From JAYSSF01 sp043720715 (GTDB taxonomy: Bacteria > Patescibacteriota > Gracilibacteria > Absconditabacterales > Absconditicoccaceae): DNA of 15,512 nt. The stretch is taken from the NCBI GenBank assembly GCA_043720715.1, contig JAYSSF010000059.1:1-15512 (forward strand), given 5' to 3'. A model generated the notes under the pieces. That model was not told the origin of the DNA. It worked only from the letters and a program-made list of their open reading frames with translations, and did no database searches. A program made the translations under genes and the position numbers. Shown here in pieces: positions 8,329 through 15,512 of the stretch. The stretch's first letter is position 1; the number at the start of each line of letters is the position of its first letter.

Positions 8329-8652
8329 ATGCTTCCCCACGATCTCCTCCATCATTATTGCGATCTCAATGAATTGCCATTTCATGATTCACGAGATCAG
8401 ATAGTCGATTATATGATTACACATCCAACTCATACGATCGCTTACCTTACTCCTTATGGACGAGTATTTAATCTGATCCATCAGTTTATCAGAGATGAGA
8501 TTGATCTGGAAACAATGATGACGAGATGAGACATGAATCATGCGCATGGCATCACAATGCCTATAATTTCAAATGCTGACTGTCTCGTGTATGACTCACT
8601 CATCGCAGGGCAAACTCTCGGCTCATATGATACTATGATTAATATTAACTAA
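8329..8652 (+). CDS. Small hypothetical protein (107 aa)
   Basis: The frame is open from ATG at 8329 to TAA at 8650-8652 with one TGA (8527-8529) read as Gly; if TGA were a stop the product would be 66 aa. It is His- and Asp-rich at the N-terminus (MLPHDLLHHYCDLNELPFHD), has no membrane helix or signal, and ends in a Tyr/Asp/Ile-rich tail. No family is recognised. It lies 60 nt after the 296-aa gene. No Shine-Dalgarno is visible. Two CGA codons occur (HDS-CGA-DQ and PYG-CGA-VF). Confidence 0.6.
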
Positions 8653-8653
8653 T

Positions 8654-8731
8654 ATGTCATTAGTTAGAATATTTATTTTATCATCTTGTGATACTTATAT
8701 GAGATGTTCTTATTGCATCTTATTTTGATAA
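8654..8731 (+). CDS. Possible 25-aa micro-ORF with CxxC motif
   Basis: ATG at 8654 begins 1 nt after the preceding stop, allowing translational coupling. It runs 25 codons to TGA-TAA (8726-8731). The peptide contains SSCDTYMRCSYCILFG, whose Cys spacing is reminiscent of the C-terminal part of a radical-SAM cluster motif but too short to be an enzyme. It could be a decayed fragment or chance. Confidence 0.2.
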
Positions 8732-8776
8732 TACTACTATGAAGGAGTATTTTATTTTTTTATCAACGATTGATCG

Positions 8777-9409
8777 ATGAAGAAACTTTTCACCCTTGCG
8801 ATTCTAGCTTTTACGTTAGTAGGCCTAACTTGATGTTCTTTATTTAAGAAGGCTGACATTACGACTCCAGATGGAGCTCCTGTACTTGATGTTGTGCCCG
8901 CTCAGGGAGCTACTGTATCTGTTGACTATGTTGGTACTCTTGAGGATGGCACTGTATTTGATACAAGTATCGAAGCTGAAGCTCAGAAAGCATGATCTGG
9001 CGTATATTCTGCTAATAGAAATTATACTCCGCTTACATTTACTGTAGGATGAGGACAGATGATTCAGTGATTTGATGAGGCTGTTATAGGTATGAAAAAA
9101 GGTCAAACTAAGACCGTTACTATTCCAACAGACAAAGCATACGGACAGCCTAAGGCTGATTTGATGTATACTACTGGTATCGCTATGTTTACTGATGCTG
9201 GTATAACTCCGGTACTTGGCCAGTCATATAACTTTGGTGGTGCTCCAGGTAAGGTAGCTTCAATCAAAGATGACAAAGTTGCTCTTGATTTTAATCATGA
9301 GCTCGCTGGTAAGACGCTTATATTTAAGATTACATTGGTCGATATCGCTCCAGTAGCTGGTACTGCTCCAGTAGCTGTTAGCGCAGAAGATGCAGTAACA
9401 GATCAATAA
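8777..9409 (+). CDS. FKBP/SlyD-type peptidyl-prolyl isomerase lipoprotein
   Basis: The 210-aa lipoprotein would fold proteins outside the cytoplasmic membrane. Residues 1-20 form a lipoprotein signal (MKKLFTLAILAFTLVGLTGC) with lipid-attachment Cys-20; the lipobox Gly-19 is TGA (8831-8833). The FKBP fold is shown by VSVDYVGTLEDGTVFDTS (47-64), FTVGGGQMIQGFDEAVIGMK (88-107) and AYGQ. A SlyD-like insert (~124-170) follows, then the SlyD signature DFNHELAGKTLIFKI (171-185). Gly-92 and Gly-98, both conserved, are TGA. A 25-residue Ala/Val-rich tail ends the protein. GAAGGAG at 8741-8747 is 29 nt from the ATG, too far to serve as a normal ribosome site. A terminator follows at 9428. Lipid attachment would need Lgt, for which the gene at 10966 is a weak candidate. 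Confidence 0.94.
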
Positions 9410-9427
9410 TCATTCTGATTATTTTAG

Positions 9428-9458
9428 AGCCTGACTTCGGTTGGGTTTTTTTGTTTTT
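9428..9458 (+). terminator. Rho-independent terminator after the FKBP gene
   Basis: Arms AGCCTGAC (9428-9435) and GTTGGGTT (9440-9447) form an 8-bp stem with some G-U pairs around a TTCG tetraloop, followed by a T-rich tail (9446-9458). It lies 18 bp past the FKBP stop. Confidence 0.75.
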
Positions 9459-9483
9459 AGGGATTACTTTTTGGTGCTTCGAC

Positions 9484-9511
9484 TTGTATTGAGTGTTCAA
9501 ATGATTATATA
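9484..9511 (+). promoter_or_regulatory. Possible promoter for tRNA-Ser(UGA)
   Basis: TTGTAT (9484-9489) and TATATA (9506-9511) are 16 bp apart. The -10 box ends 17 bp before the mature tRNA 5' end, a spacing suitable for a short precursor. Confidence 0.4.
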
Positions 9512-9528
9512 TGATACCACTGTATTGT

Positions 9529-9618
9529 GGAGAGATGGCAGAGTGGTCGAATGCGACTGTCTTGAAAACAGTTAGCCGTGCAAGCGGCTCCAGGGTTCGA
9601 ATCCCTGTCTCTCCGCCA
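9529..9618 (+). tRNA. tRNA-Ser (anticodon UGA), CCA encoded
   Basis: Acceptor GGAGAGA pairs with TCTCTCC, discriminator G, and CCA is encoded (9616-9618). The anticodon stem ACTGT/ACAGT holds loop CTTGAAA(A) with anticodon TGA. The long variable arm is TAGCCGTGCAAGCGGCT, and the T arm is CAGGG-TTCGAAT-CCCTG. It reads UCA (and other UCN by wobble). The UGA here is the anticodon and is unrelated to the UGA codon change, which needs a tRNA with UCA anticodon. Confidence 0.96.
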
Positions 9619-9776
9619 TTATAGTAATAATTAAACATAATAGTGATTAAAATATAAAGATATATAAATATAGTGTTCCTTGCTTATGTAAGATTAGACA
9701 CGATAGTTAGTCAGACTACTAAGTTATCCTTAGATAGTGTATAAGTGATTAACTACTTTTACTCTTTACGGACCAT

Positions 9777-10952
9777 ATGTATCATACCAAGCGTCGCTAT
9801 TCTGCGACAAATAAGATCCTCAAGTCTTGTACAAGAATGATATATTTTATCGCTTCAAGGTTACAAAAACAAGCTCACCAAAGCACAAGTATTACTGGCA
9901 AAATCTTTGCTCATGTATACCATGTAATTCATCATAAACTCCAATCGCTTGGTACCAAGGGAACTATTAAAGTAGTTGCCAGTATTGCAAGCATTTTTTT
10001 CTTTGTTGTGATTATGATATCCGTATCTGATAATAAGAATGTCGCAATCTTCGCCAATAATAGTCTTAATATTAAAGAAGTAGACGATGCATATATCTCG
10101 CTAGATGGAGCTATTTTGGATGATGGGGAGGATTTTGGTGCAAGATTTGCATATATTGTCAAGCCATGAGACACGATTGATACTATAGCTAGTGAGTTTG
10201 GTGTTACTGCTTCATCTCTCAAAAATGCCAATAATCTACCTTCATACGCCATCAAAGCATGACAAGAGTTGATCATTAGTAGTGTTGATGGGTTTATCTA
10301 TACAACCAAAGAACAGATCACGATTCATGATTTTGCTGCAAAATATAAACTAAATCTACAAGATCTTAAAGAGCTTAATTCATTGCAAAATGACAATGAT
10401 AGTTTGGCAATTGATGATGATATATTTGTGCCACTGACCATGGATGAAGGTAAAAAGCTATGACTCATTCTTCCTGAACCAGAACCTGAACCAGAAATAA
10501 AGCCCGATACAAAAAAACCATCTATTAATCCCTCTAAAAACACAACTGCTAAGAAGCCTACTATCACAAGAACCACCGCTAAAGCTGCATGATGAGTATG
10601 GAGGGTAAGTCAGACGAGAGCATCGTGTCACTGATTTGTTCCATGACAATGTACCTGTTATGCTGCGCAGAAACGTCCGGATATCTTTGTATTGGGTAAG
10701 GCAAGACCATTTGGTGGTAATGCGAGAGCATGGTACAATAATGCCAAAGCAGCATGATATAGTGTTGGGACTACCGCATCAGTAGGAGCAGTAGCAGTGA
10801 TGACTAATGGATGGTCTGGGTACTGACATGTAGGTATTGTGATTGATATCAATGGAGATCAGATTTTGATTGAGAGCATGAACTACATCTGACCATATAT
10901 TGTGAATCGTGTTCGAGTAGATGCATCGAGGATTAGATGATATATTTATTAA
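9777..10952 (+). CDS. Membrane-anchored LysM-CHAP peptidoglycan hydrolase
   Basis: The 391-aa product should bind and cut peptidoglycan as an amidase or endopeptidase. After ~62 basic residues comes a TM anchor (~65-83). A LysM domain (~124-168, AYIVKPGDTIDTIASEFGV) and a second, degenerate LysM (~172-221) follow. A PEPEPEPE linker with a Thr/Lys/Pro-rich stretch (233-270) leads to a C-terminal CHAP domain (~280-391). Catalytic candidates are Cys-292 (GQCTCYAAQ), His-351 (GYGHVGIV) and Asn-369 or Glu-366 (LIESMNY); GNARAWYNNAKAAGY is a CHAP hallmark. The Gly before the catalytic His and ten other Gly are TGA, so standard-code reading would miss the whole CHAP domain. The type II-like anchor places the enzyme outside the membrane. 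Start ATG has only a weak ACGGA upstream. The next gene begins 13 nt later. Confidence 0.93.
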
Positions 10953-10965
10953 TATTTATATTTAC

Positions 10966-11763
10966 ATGTATCCAGAGATTATTATTTTTTGAACACCTTA
11001 TTTGATTGATCATATTACTCCTTTTGTAGGACTTGTTTTATTGATTATTTTACTCTATAAGATTACTAAATCACAGGATTTGCGTTTTCGTGATATTATA
11101 TCTAAGCTTCCAATAATTATAATTATTTCTTTGTTGTGTGCTGCATACACTAATTTTGTGTTTCAATCTGGATATTTATTCCCTGCATCATGACAACAGG
11201 TTCTGTCTCTTTTTTTATTTTCAGTTAGTTCTATTGATTTTGTATGATTGCTTGTGGGTGTTTTTATATCTAGTATGATAGCAATTCGTCAAATGCCTTT
11301 AAAAATAAGACATCAGCGATGGTATGTAATGACGCTGACTTATATCAGTATTTTGATCCCACTGTGAGTATTATATACACTAGGAGATTCAGTGATTGGT
11401 AAACTCAATGAGTGATTCTTCTCAATATGATCTTTTGTATGACAATCTCGCATTGCTCAGCTTGGTGGTAGTGTATATCCAATTGGTTTGCTCATATCAG
11501 CATGGTCAACGCTGTGTGTGATTGCTGCACGATATCTTCGCCGTATTTATCATAATCGTGCATGATATCGATTATGCTCACTATTCCTGCTAGGATATGT
11601 AGTTATTCTTCACTATCAGCACTATCCTAGACATCTTATTATGAGCTTATGATGGTTCCAGATGGATCTGAGATCGTATATTTGTATCGCTATCGCTTGC
11701 ATCACATGATACTTTTGATATAAAGGAAATAGTGCAAAATCTCATGATTTATTTAAAAAATAA
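10966..11763 (+). CDS. Multi-pass membrane protein, possibly a divergent Lgt
   Basis: The 265-aa protein has about seven TM helices (residues ~18-32, 48-62, 78-105, 125-142, 170-190, 203-216, 235-250). LGDSVIGKLNEGFFSIGSFV (143-162) followed by GGSVYPIGLL and ending in a Tyr/His-rich helix resembles the layout of prolipoprotein diacylglyceryl transferase (the RIGNF-NGE region and HP-LYE). The catalytic Arg and signature are not clearly preserved, so this is a weak suggestion. A lipoprotein 1.5 kb upstream shows that the cell needs such an enzyme. It starts 13 nt after the LysM-CHAP stop with an AT-rich lead and no Shine-Dalgarno, so it is likely co-transcribed. CGA codons at 11317, 11530 and 11569 lie in or beside hydrophobic helices. 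Confidence 0.72.
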
Positions 11764-11825
11764 TATAATTTATTAAATCATGTAAGGTTTGCTGTCGCGT
11801 ATTTCCTTATGTAAACATCACATCA

Positions 11826-11855
11826 TTGACATTATATGGAATAATAGACTATGTA
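11826..11855 (+). promoter_or_regulatory. Possible promoter for the baseplate-J-like gene
   Basis: A consensus TTGACA (11826-11831) is followed after 18 bp by TATGTA (11850-11855), a weak -10. It lies ~80 bp upstream of the ATG at 11935, within the 171-bp gap after the preceding gene. Confidence 0.4.
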
Positions 11856-11934
11856 TCATAGTCAACTCTGATGATTTGTGTAGCGTTTACTAAAGCAAAG
11901 AAGAAATAAGTAATTTTTTTGCAGCATCATTGCC

Positions 11935-13467
11935 ATGAAGATTCAATTTGAGAGACAAGATAGTTTCTATAAAATTACCAAAACAATTGAAAAAATACCC
12001 GATAAACGTAAGGTAGTTTTTGGTATTGATCCAGATAATAATATGTTTGCCAATGAGCGACGGTGACAACAATTTCGTGAATTATGTGAATCGAAAGAGC
12101 TTGACTACGTAATCAAAGCCACAACATCTAAGGTAAAGCATTACTGTAATCATGTCTGACTTATATGTGAATACAATTTACGTTCCCCATTATCTACTAT
12201 TCGATCAATTATCTACTCATTTTTCTTTAAGATTAGAGATTTTCATTACTATTCAACTCATCAAAAACAATATCTTAAATATCTCGTCTTTGCAATTGAG
12301 TGATTGCTTGTATTGTGATTGGCTGTGTATGTGTATGGGATTTTAATCCCCAAAGCCATCGTCACAATCACACCATCATATGATATTGAAGATGTGTCAT
12401 ATAACTTTCGTGTTGTACCAGAGATCGCACTGGATAATCATGGCTATTCTGGCAATGCAATCTCGATCCCGTATTCTCAGTGAGTATTGCCATATCGTAG
12501 GATCTTGCGTACATCAATCCAGTCGATCAGATATAGCGCTCAAACTGCCAAAGGTCTTATATTGCTCACCAATACAAGTGGTAAAGAATATGCTCTTAAA
12601 CCATTTACCAGATTTATCACTGATGATAATCTGATCTTCAAAACATCAAAATGGATCACCGTCCCAGCACAAGGTAGTATTGAGATAGAGCTCCTTGCAG
12701 ATGAAGCAGATGATGAAGGTAAACTCATATGAATTAGAGGTAATATCGCTTCTGGTACTATGATGTATATCAGAAACTTGACCGAGTCTCGTACTCGTAA
12801 GCTGGTTGTGGGTAGAGCTATTACTGATTTTAGTGGCGGCGACACGCTCGCTCGTGGAGTGGTTACCCAACAAGATATCAACGCGTTCAACGCATTGGCA
12901 CGCAAGACACTCTCTGAGTCAGTATCCCAGATTATTAGAGAGTGAGTCAAGGATAAAACTATTATTCCGCTTTCATACCAGCCACTCATGAGTGGAGTGG
13001 TGACCAATATCACCGTCGACGCGAAACTAGGTGAACCCTTGCTTGAGTTTGATGGTTCAGTTGACGCCAATATCATCTATCATTATATCAAGCAACAAGA
13101 CCTCGATCGTGCAGTCAATCGTTATTTCTCACAGAGATCAACACAATCACTTCGCCTCGTAAGTATTCAACCTGAGTCGCTCAAGATGTTTGATCCGATC
13201 GTTATAACAACAGGAGTCTATAGTATTCCGATGACAGTATCTACTTTTTGGTCATATAACTTCCAGTCTGACGTAGGGGGAATATTGTCACAGATTACGC
13301 AGGATATCGCAGGTAAGTCCAAGGAGGACGCTCGTCAACAGATCCTTTTCTATCCTGATATTTCAGTTGCCAAGATCATTGTTTCACCGTTCTGGTATCA
13401 GACTATTCCATCGATCAAGTCGAGAATCGAATTTAAAATTGCAGAGTCAGAGTCGTTGACACAATAA
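11935..13467 (+). CDS. Membrane-anchored baseplate J-like protein of CPR type
   Basis: The 510-aa protein has three parts. Residues ~20-80 form a small alpha/beta domain (KVVFGIDPDNNMFANE, then a KATTSK strand and a CNHVGL helix) seen before the TM in this family. One TM helix follows (~115-137). A long extracytoplasmic region then carries an AKGLILLTNTSGKEYALKPF block, TRFITDDNLIFKTSKWITVP, an ADEADDEGKLIGIRGNI segment and FSGGDTLARGVVTQQDI. This order (added 'G-i-l-N' beta strand, 'TrF' strand, 'vPA-G', 'Vt--D') is the baseplate J/gp47-like pattern of many CPR surface proteins; the role is unknown and no phage genes are nearby. TGA encodes Gly at seven or so sites. CGA-CGG at residues 42-43 and CGA at 90 may be Trp. 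No Shine-Dalgarno precedes the ATG. Confidence 0.8.
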
Positions 13468-13481
13468 TTTCGTATTTTCAT

Positions 13482-13509
13482 TTGTTTTTACACCCAACTT
13501 CCTTATACA
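13482..13509 (+). promoter_or_regulatory. Promoter for tRNA-Arg and possibly rpsO-rpsA
   Basis: TTGTTT (13482-13487) and TATACA (13504-13509) are 16 bp apart, with the tRNA 5' end 25 bp past the -10 box. No terminator is seen between the tRNA and rpsO, so the ribosomal genes may be read from here too. Confidence 0.45.
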
Positions 13510-13534
13510 TCAAGGGATAGATTTTGCGTGATGA

Positions 13535-13606
13535 GCCTTCGTAGTTCAACGGATAGAATAGGCCCGTCCTAAGGGTTAGATAGAGGTTCGATTCCTCTCG
13601 AGGGCA
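13535..13606 (+). tRNA. tRNA-Arg (anticodon CCU)
   Basis: Acceptor GCCTTCG pairs with CGAGGGC, discriminator A. The D arm is GTTC-AACGGATA-GAAT. The anticodon stem GGCCC/GGGTT holds loop GTCCTAA, giving anticodon CCT (reads AGG). The T arm is AGAGG-TTCGATT-CCTCT. It is 72 nt without CCA. It confirms that AGG is still Arg, and so does not conflict with a change at CGA/CGG. Confidence 0.93.
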
Positions 13607-13749
13607 GTTCTTCGAGTGTAGTCGAGTTTGTGTCGATTCATTCGATCGAGTTCTCCGCTTATCAGACATGATCTTATCCATTGCCTCAGATGTGGTGTGA
13701 CTACTACATGGATGCGCGATACTTCTTTATTATTATTTATTATTTACAC
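13607..13749 (+). other. rpsO leader region with phased TCGA motifs
   Basis: This 143-bp stretch between tRNA-Arg and rpsO has no convincing gene. TCGA occurs at 13612, 13622, 13633, 13642 and 13646, partly palindromic (TCGATTCATTCGATCGA). An in-frame ATG at 13681 would add 23 residues to S15, but the added sequence (Trp/Tyr/Phe-rich) is unlike any S15. A structured leader for S15 autoregulation is possible but not shown. Confidence 0.3.
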
Positions 13750-14028
13750 ATGGTCAAAAAAGCAACAACAGAAAGTAGCTTACCTACATCGGTACAAGGC
13801 CTACAAAGACATGGTCAAGACAATGGTTCTCCAGAAGTACAGATTGCACTCCTCTCTGGAGATATCAAGATGCTTCAGGAACACGTTAATATCAACATTC
13901 ATGATGTCGATGCCAAGAGAAGTCTTTTGAGAAAGGTAGCCAAAAGAAGAATGCTCCTCAAGTACCTCAAAGAGAAAAGTCTCGAACGTTACACCCTCAC
14001 AATCCAACAATTAGGATTAAAATGATAA
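13750..14028 (+). CDS. rpsO: 30S ribosomal protein S15
   Basis: The 92-aa product binds 16S rRNA early in small-subunit assembly and bridges to the 50S subunit. Family landmarks are GSPEVQIALLSGDIKMLQEH (26-45), RRMLLKYLKEKSLERY (66-81) and the terminal LGLK. The usual HKKDHHSRRGL motif is weakened to NIHDVDAKRSLL. The ATG at 13750 gives normal S15 length (usually 88-89). It is preceded by TTATTATTTATTATTTACAC and no Shine-Dalgarno. The gene ends AAA-TGA-TAA: S15 of other bacteria ends at about this point, so the TGA (14023-14025), now Gly-92, is probably the old stop codon and TAA the current one. rpsA follows after 88 bp. Confidence 0.96.
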
Positions 14029-14045
14029 ATTAAGCCCAAGCAAAA

Positions 14046-14068
14046 GCGAGTCCCCGTAAGGGGGAGAA
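14046..14068 (+). repeat. Short hairpin, partial match to the CCCC/GGGG repeat family
   Basis: GCGAGT leads into the hairpin TCCCC-GTAAG-GGGGA (14051-14065). The minus strand of the element at 2659-2707 has GCGAGTATAAAGGGGAAT in the same order. It sits between rpsO and rpsA without a T tract, so it may be a processing or stabilising hairpin rather than a terminator. Confidence 0.35.
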
Positions 14069-14116
14069 TACCACAGTACACAAAAATATTATTTATTTAT
14101 TAACATTTATTTTCTA

Positions 14117-15385
14117 ATGGCTAAAAAAACAGCACCAACATTTTCTCTTATGGATTTTGTCGTTCCTACGATCAAGCTAGGTCAAAAAGTAAAAGGTATT
14201 ATTCTTAAAAAAACAGATAGCTGACTGATGGTGAGTTGTGAGAACAACTCGTTTGTCGGTGTAATCATGACCAAGGAGCTTAGAGATCTTGAAAGATCAG
14301 GTACAGAGATGCTTCCTGGTTCAGAGATCGAAGCTGAGATTATGTCTACTGATGTGTTGCATGAGGAAGGTTATTATATCATCTCAGTTACAAGATTACT
14401 CCAACATAGTATTTGGGAATCTCTCAAGGCTACAGCTGATAAGGATGAAATTATCACAGTGATTCCTACTGAAGCAAATCTTGGTGGACTACTTATCGAT
14501 ATGCACGGTATCAAATGATTTATCCCATTGTCACAATTGGCTCCAGTTAACTATCCAAGAGTGGAAGATGGTGATCAAGAGGCAATCTTCGACAAGCTTA
14601 TCGCTTTGATCGGTAAAGAATTTAAGGTGAGAATCATCACTATTGATGAAGATGTAAGACGTGTGATCTTGTCAGAAAGAGAAGCACTCAGAGAAGAAAG
14701 AGAGGAAATCATGTCTACAATGGCAGTGGAGAACATCTACGATGGTGTGATCTCAGGTCTTAGTTCATATGGATTCTTCGTTACGATAGGTGGAGCACTC
14801 GAAGGACTTGTACATATCTCAGAAATTACATACGGACACGTCGACAATGTTGATAAGTTTGGTAAGGTAGGAGATAAGGTACAGGTGAAAATTATCTGAC
14901 TAGATGGTGGTAAGATCTCACTTTCGATTAAGCAGGTTAAAGAAGATCCTCGGAAGATCATTGGTAAAACATTTAACCAAGGTGATGTTGTACAATGAGA
15001 GGTGGTTAGATTTGTACCATATGGAGCATTTGTCAGAATGTATGAAGATATCAACGGTCTCGTACATATCACTGAGATCAGCGATGAAAATACCTACAAT
15101 CCTGCTGAAAAACTCAAACTCGGTCAAGTAGTGAAGGCAAAGATCATCACACTTGATATTAGACATCGTAAGATTGGACTCAGTATCAAAGCAATCATCT
15201 GCGAAGAGAAGGGTATCCCATACGAACCAAGTAAATCAGCACTATGAATCCCTAGTGGTGACAGACCTCAGAACAACAACAGAAGACCATCTGCTCCAAG
15301 ACCCGCTGCAACATTAGATGATGTAGTAGAGGCTAAGGTAGAAGAAGTCAAAGTAGTAGAAACTACTGAAGAAGCTGCAGAGTAA
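14117..15385 (+). CDS. rpsA: 30S ribosomal protein S1, four S1 domains
   Basis: The 422-aa protein helps the 30S subunit bind mRNA, which matters where Shine-Dalgarno sequences are scarce, as here. Four S1/OB domains are seen: ~22-92 (GQKVKGIILKKTDSGLMVS), ~108-188 (HGIKGFIPLSQLAP), ~206-272 (SSYGFFVTIGGALEGLVHIS) and ~288-358 (VPYGAFVRMYEDINGLVHIT). A low-complexity Asn/Arg/Pro then Glu/Val tail (380-422) follows. E. coli S1 has six domains; four is common elsewhere. Five TGA codons (14222, 14516, 14897, 14996, 15245) read as Gly. The single CGG (14951-14953, residue 279) stands in EDP-x-KIIGKTF, where the family has EDPW. The ATG is preceded by TTATTTATTAACATTTATTT and no Shine-Dalgarno. 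Confidence 0.97.
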
Positions 15386-15430
15386 TATATTGAAGATATT
15401 ATAAAAAAATTGGCATTGAGCCTGTCTCAT

Positions 15431-15475
15431 AAATCCAAGCACTTGTTGCTTGGATTTTTCTGTGAAACAGAAAAA
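15431..15475. terminator. Overlapping terminator hairpins after rpsA
   Basis: AAATCCAAGCA (15431-15441) pairs perfectly with TGCTTGGATTT (15447-15457) around a CTTGT loop and is followed by a short T tract, a good terminator 45 bp past the rpsA stop. A second stem, TTTTTCTGT (15455-15463) with ACAGAAAAA (15467-15475), overlaps its 3' arm. The A and T tracts could serve both directions, hinting at a convergent gene beyond the window. Confidence 0.8.
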
Positions 15476-15512
15476 TCAAAATACACTGTCACCTTAATTG
15501 CTGCAACGTCTA

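Noticed and set aside
9529..9618. tRNA with TGA in its anticodon as the recoding tRNA
   Set aside because: Its anticodon is UGA, which reads UCA serine codons. The tRNA needed for UGA = Gly must have anticodon UCA and is not in this window.
12540..13076. Minus-strand open frame of 178 codons
   Set aside because: It is opposite the baseplate-J-like gene, whose plus-strand frame runs unbroken from 11935 to 13467 with family motifs.
12200..13300. Prophage or contractile-tail locus suggested by the baseplate-J-like domain
   Set aside because: No capsid, terminase, sheath or tail genes are nearby, and single membrane-anchored proteins of this type are common in CPR genomes.
13681..13749. N-terminal extension of S15 from the ATG at 13681
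   Set aside because: The 23 added residues are aromatic and hydrophobic and match no S15; the ATG at 13750 gives normal length and an AT-rich lead like other genes here.
2765..15385. Widespread pseudogenes implied by in-frame TGA
   Set aside because: TGA occurs repeatedly in every gene, including rpsO and rpsA, and at conserved Gly sites, so it is recoded rather than a sign of decay. Only the G10 site is a real frame break.

Overview
The window reads as chromosomal DNA of a Candidate Phyla Radiation bacterium of the Absconditabacteria (SR1) / Gracilibacteria (BD1-5) group. The main evidence is the genetic code. Every long gene is interrupted by in-frame TGA, and reading TGA as glycine (translation table 25) restores full-length proteins with TGA at conserved glycines, such as the FKBP lipobox Gly, Gly-350 beside the CHAP catalytic His, and S1 domain glycines. 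A second, less expected signal is that in-frame CGG/CGA codons fall where homologues carry tryptophan. Examples are the EDPW motif of ribosomal protein S1, the LGW motif of the CNNM/CorC protein and the GFWLS-type motif of ComEC. This suggests CGA/CGG = Trp as well, which as I recall has been reported for Absconditabacterales and would favour that lineage. All coordinates below assume TGA is sense and only TAA/TAG are stops.

Layout. 78-842 (+) is an AT-rich gene with an HExxH zinc-peptidase motif. 903-2492 (-) is comEC, the DNA-uptake channel, without the usual C-terminal metallo-beta-lactamase domain and with a REP-like GC-rich repeat read in frame. 2765-4049 (+) is a CNNM/CBS/CorC membrane protein whose frame is broken at a run of ten G. 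4051-4761 (-) is an unrecognised helical protein with an apparently leaderless promoter. After tRNA-Ser(GGA), a minus-strand pair encodes a bacterial-PH-domain membrane protein (5940-6554) and a secreted Cys-containing protein (4967-5926).

From 6662 on, everything is on the plus strand. The order is tRNA-Leu(GAG), a T4SS-pilin-like two-TM protein, two unrecognised genes, a possible micro-ORF, an FKBP/SlyD-type lipoprotein with a terminator, tRNA-Ser(UGA), a membrane-anchored LysM-CHAP peptidoglycan hydrolase, a multi-pass protein resembling Lgt, a membrane-anchored baseplate-J-like protein typical of CPR genomes, tRNA-Arg(CCU), rpsO, rpsA and a terminator hairpin.

Functionally the window combines housekeeping translation genes (S15, S1, four scattered tRNAs) with a cell-surface set: DNA uptake, possible pilin, secreted and lipoprotein chaperone, and wall hydrolase. 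That mix fits an epibiotic or predatory lifestyle that takes up nucleic acids from other cells, but that is inference. Most genes lack a Shine-Dalgarno sequence and are instead preceded by TTATTTATT-like AT-rich DNA. No gap without a gene exceeds 300 bases; the largest (2493-2764) holds a possible promoter and a repeat. No CRISPR array, insertion sequence or phage module was seen.
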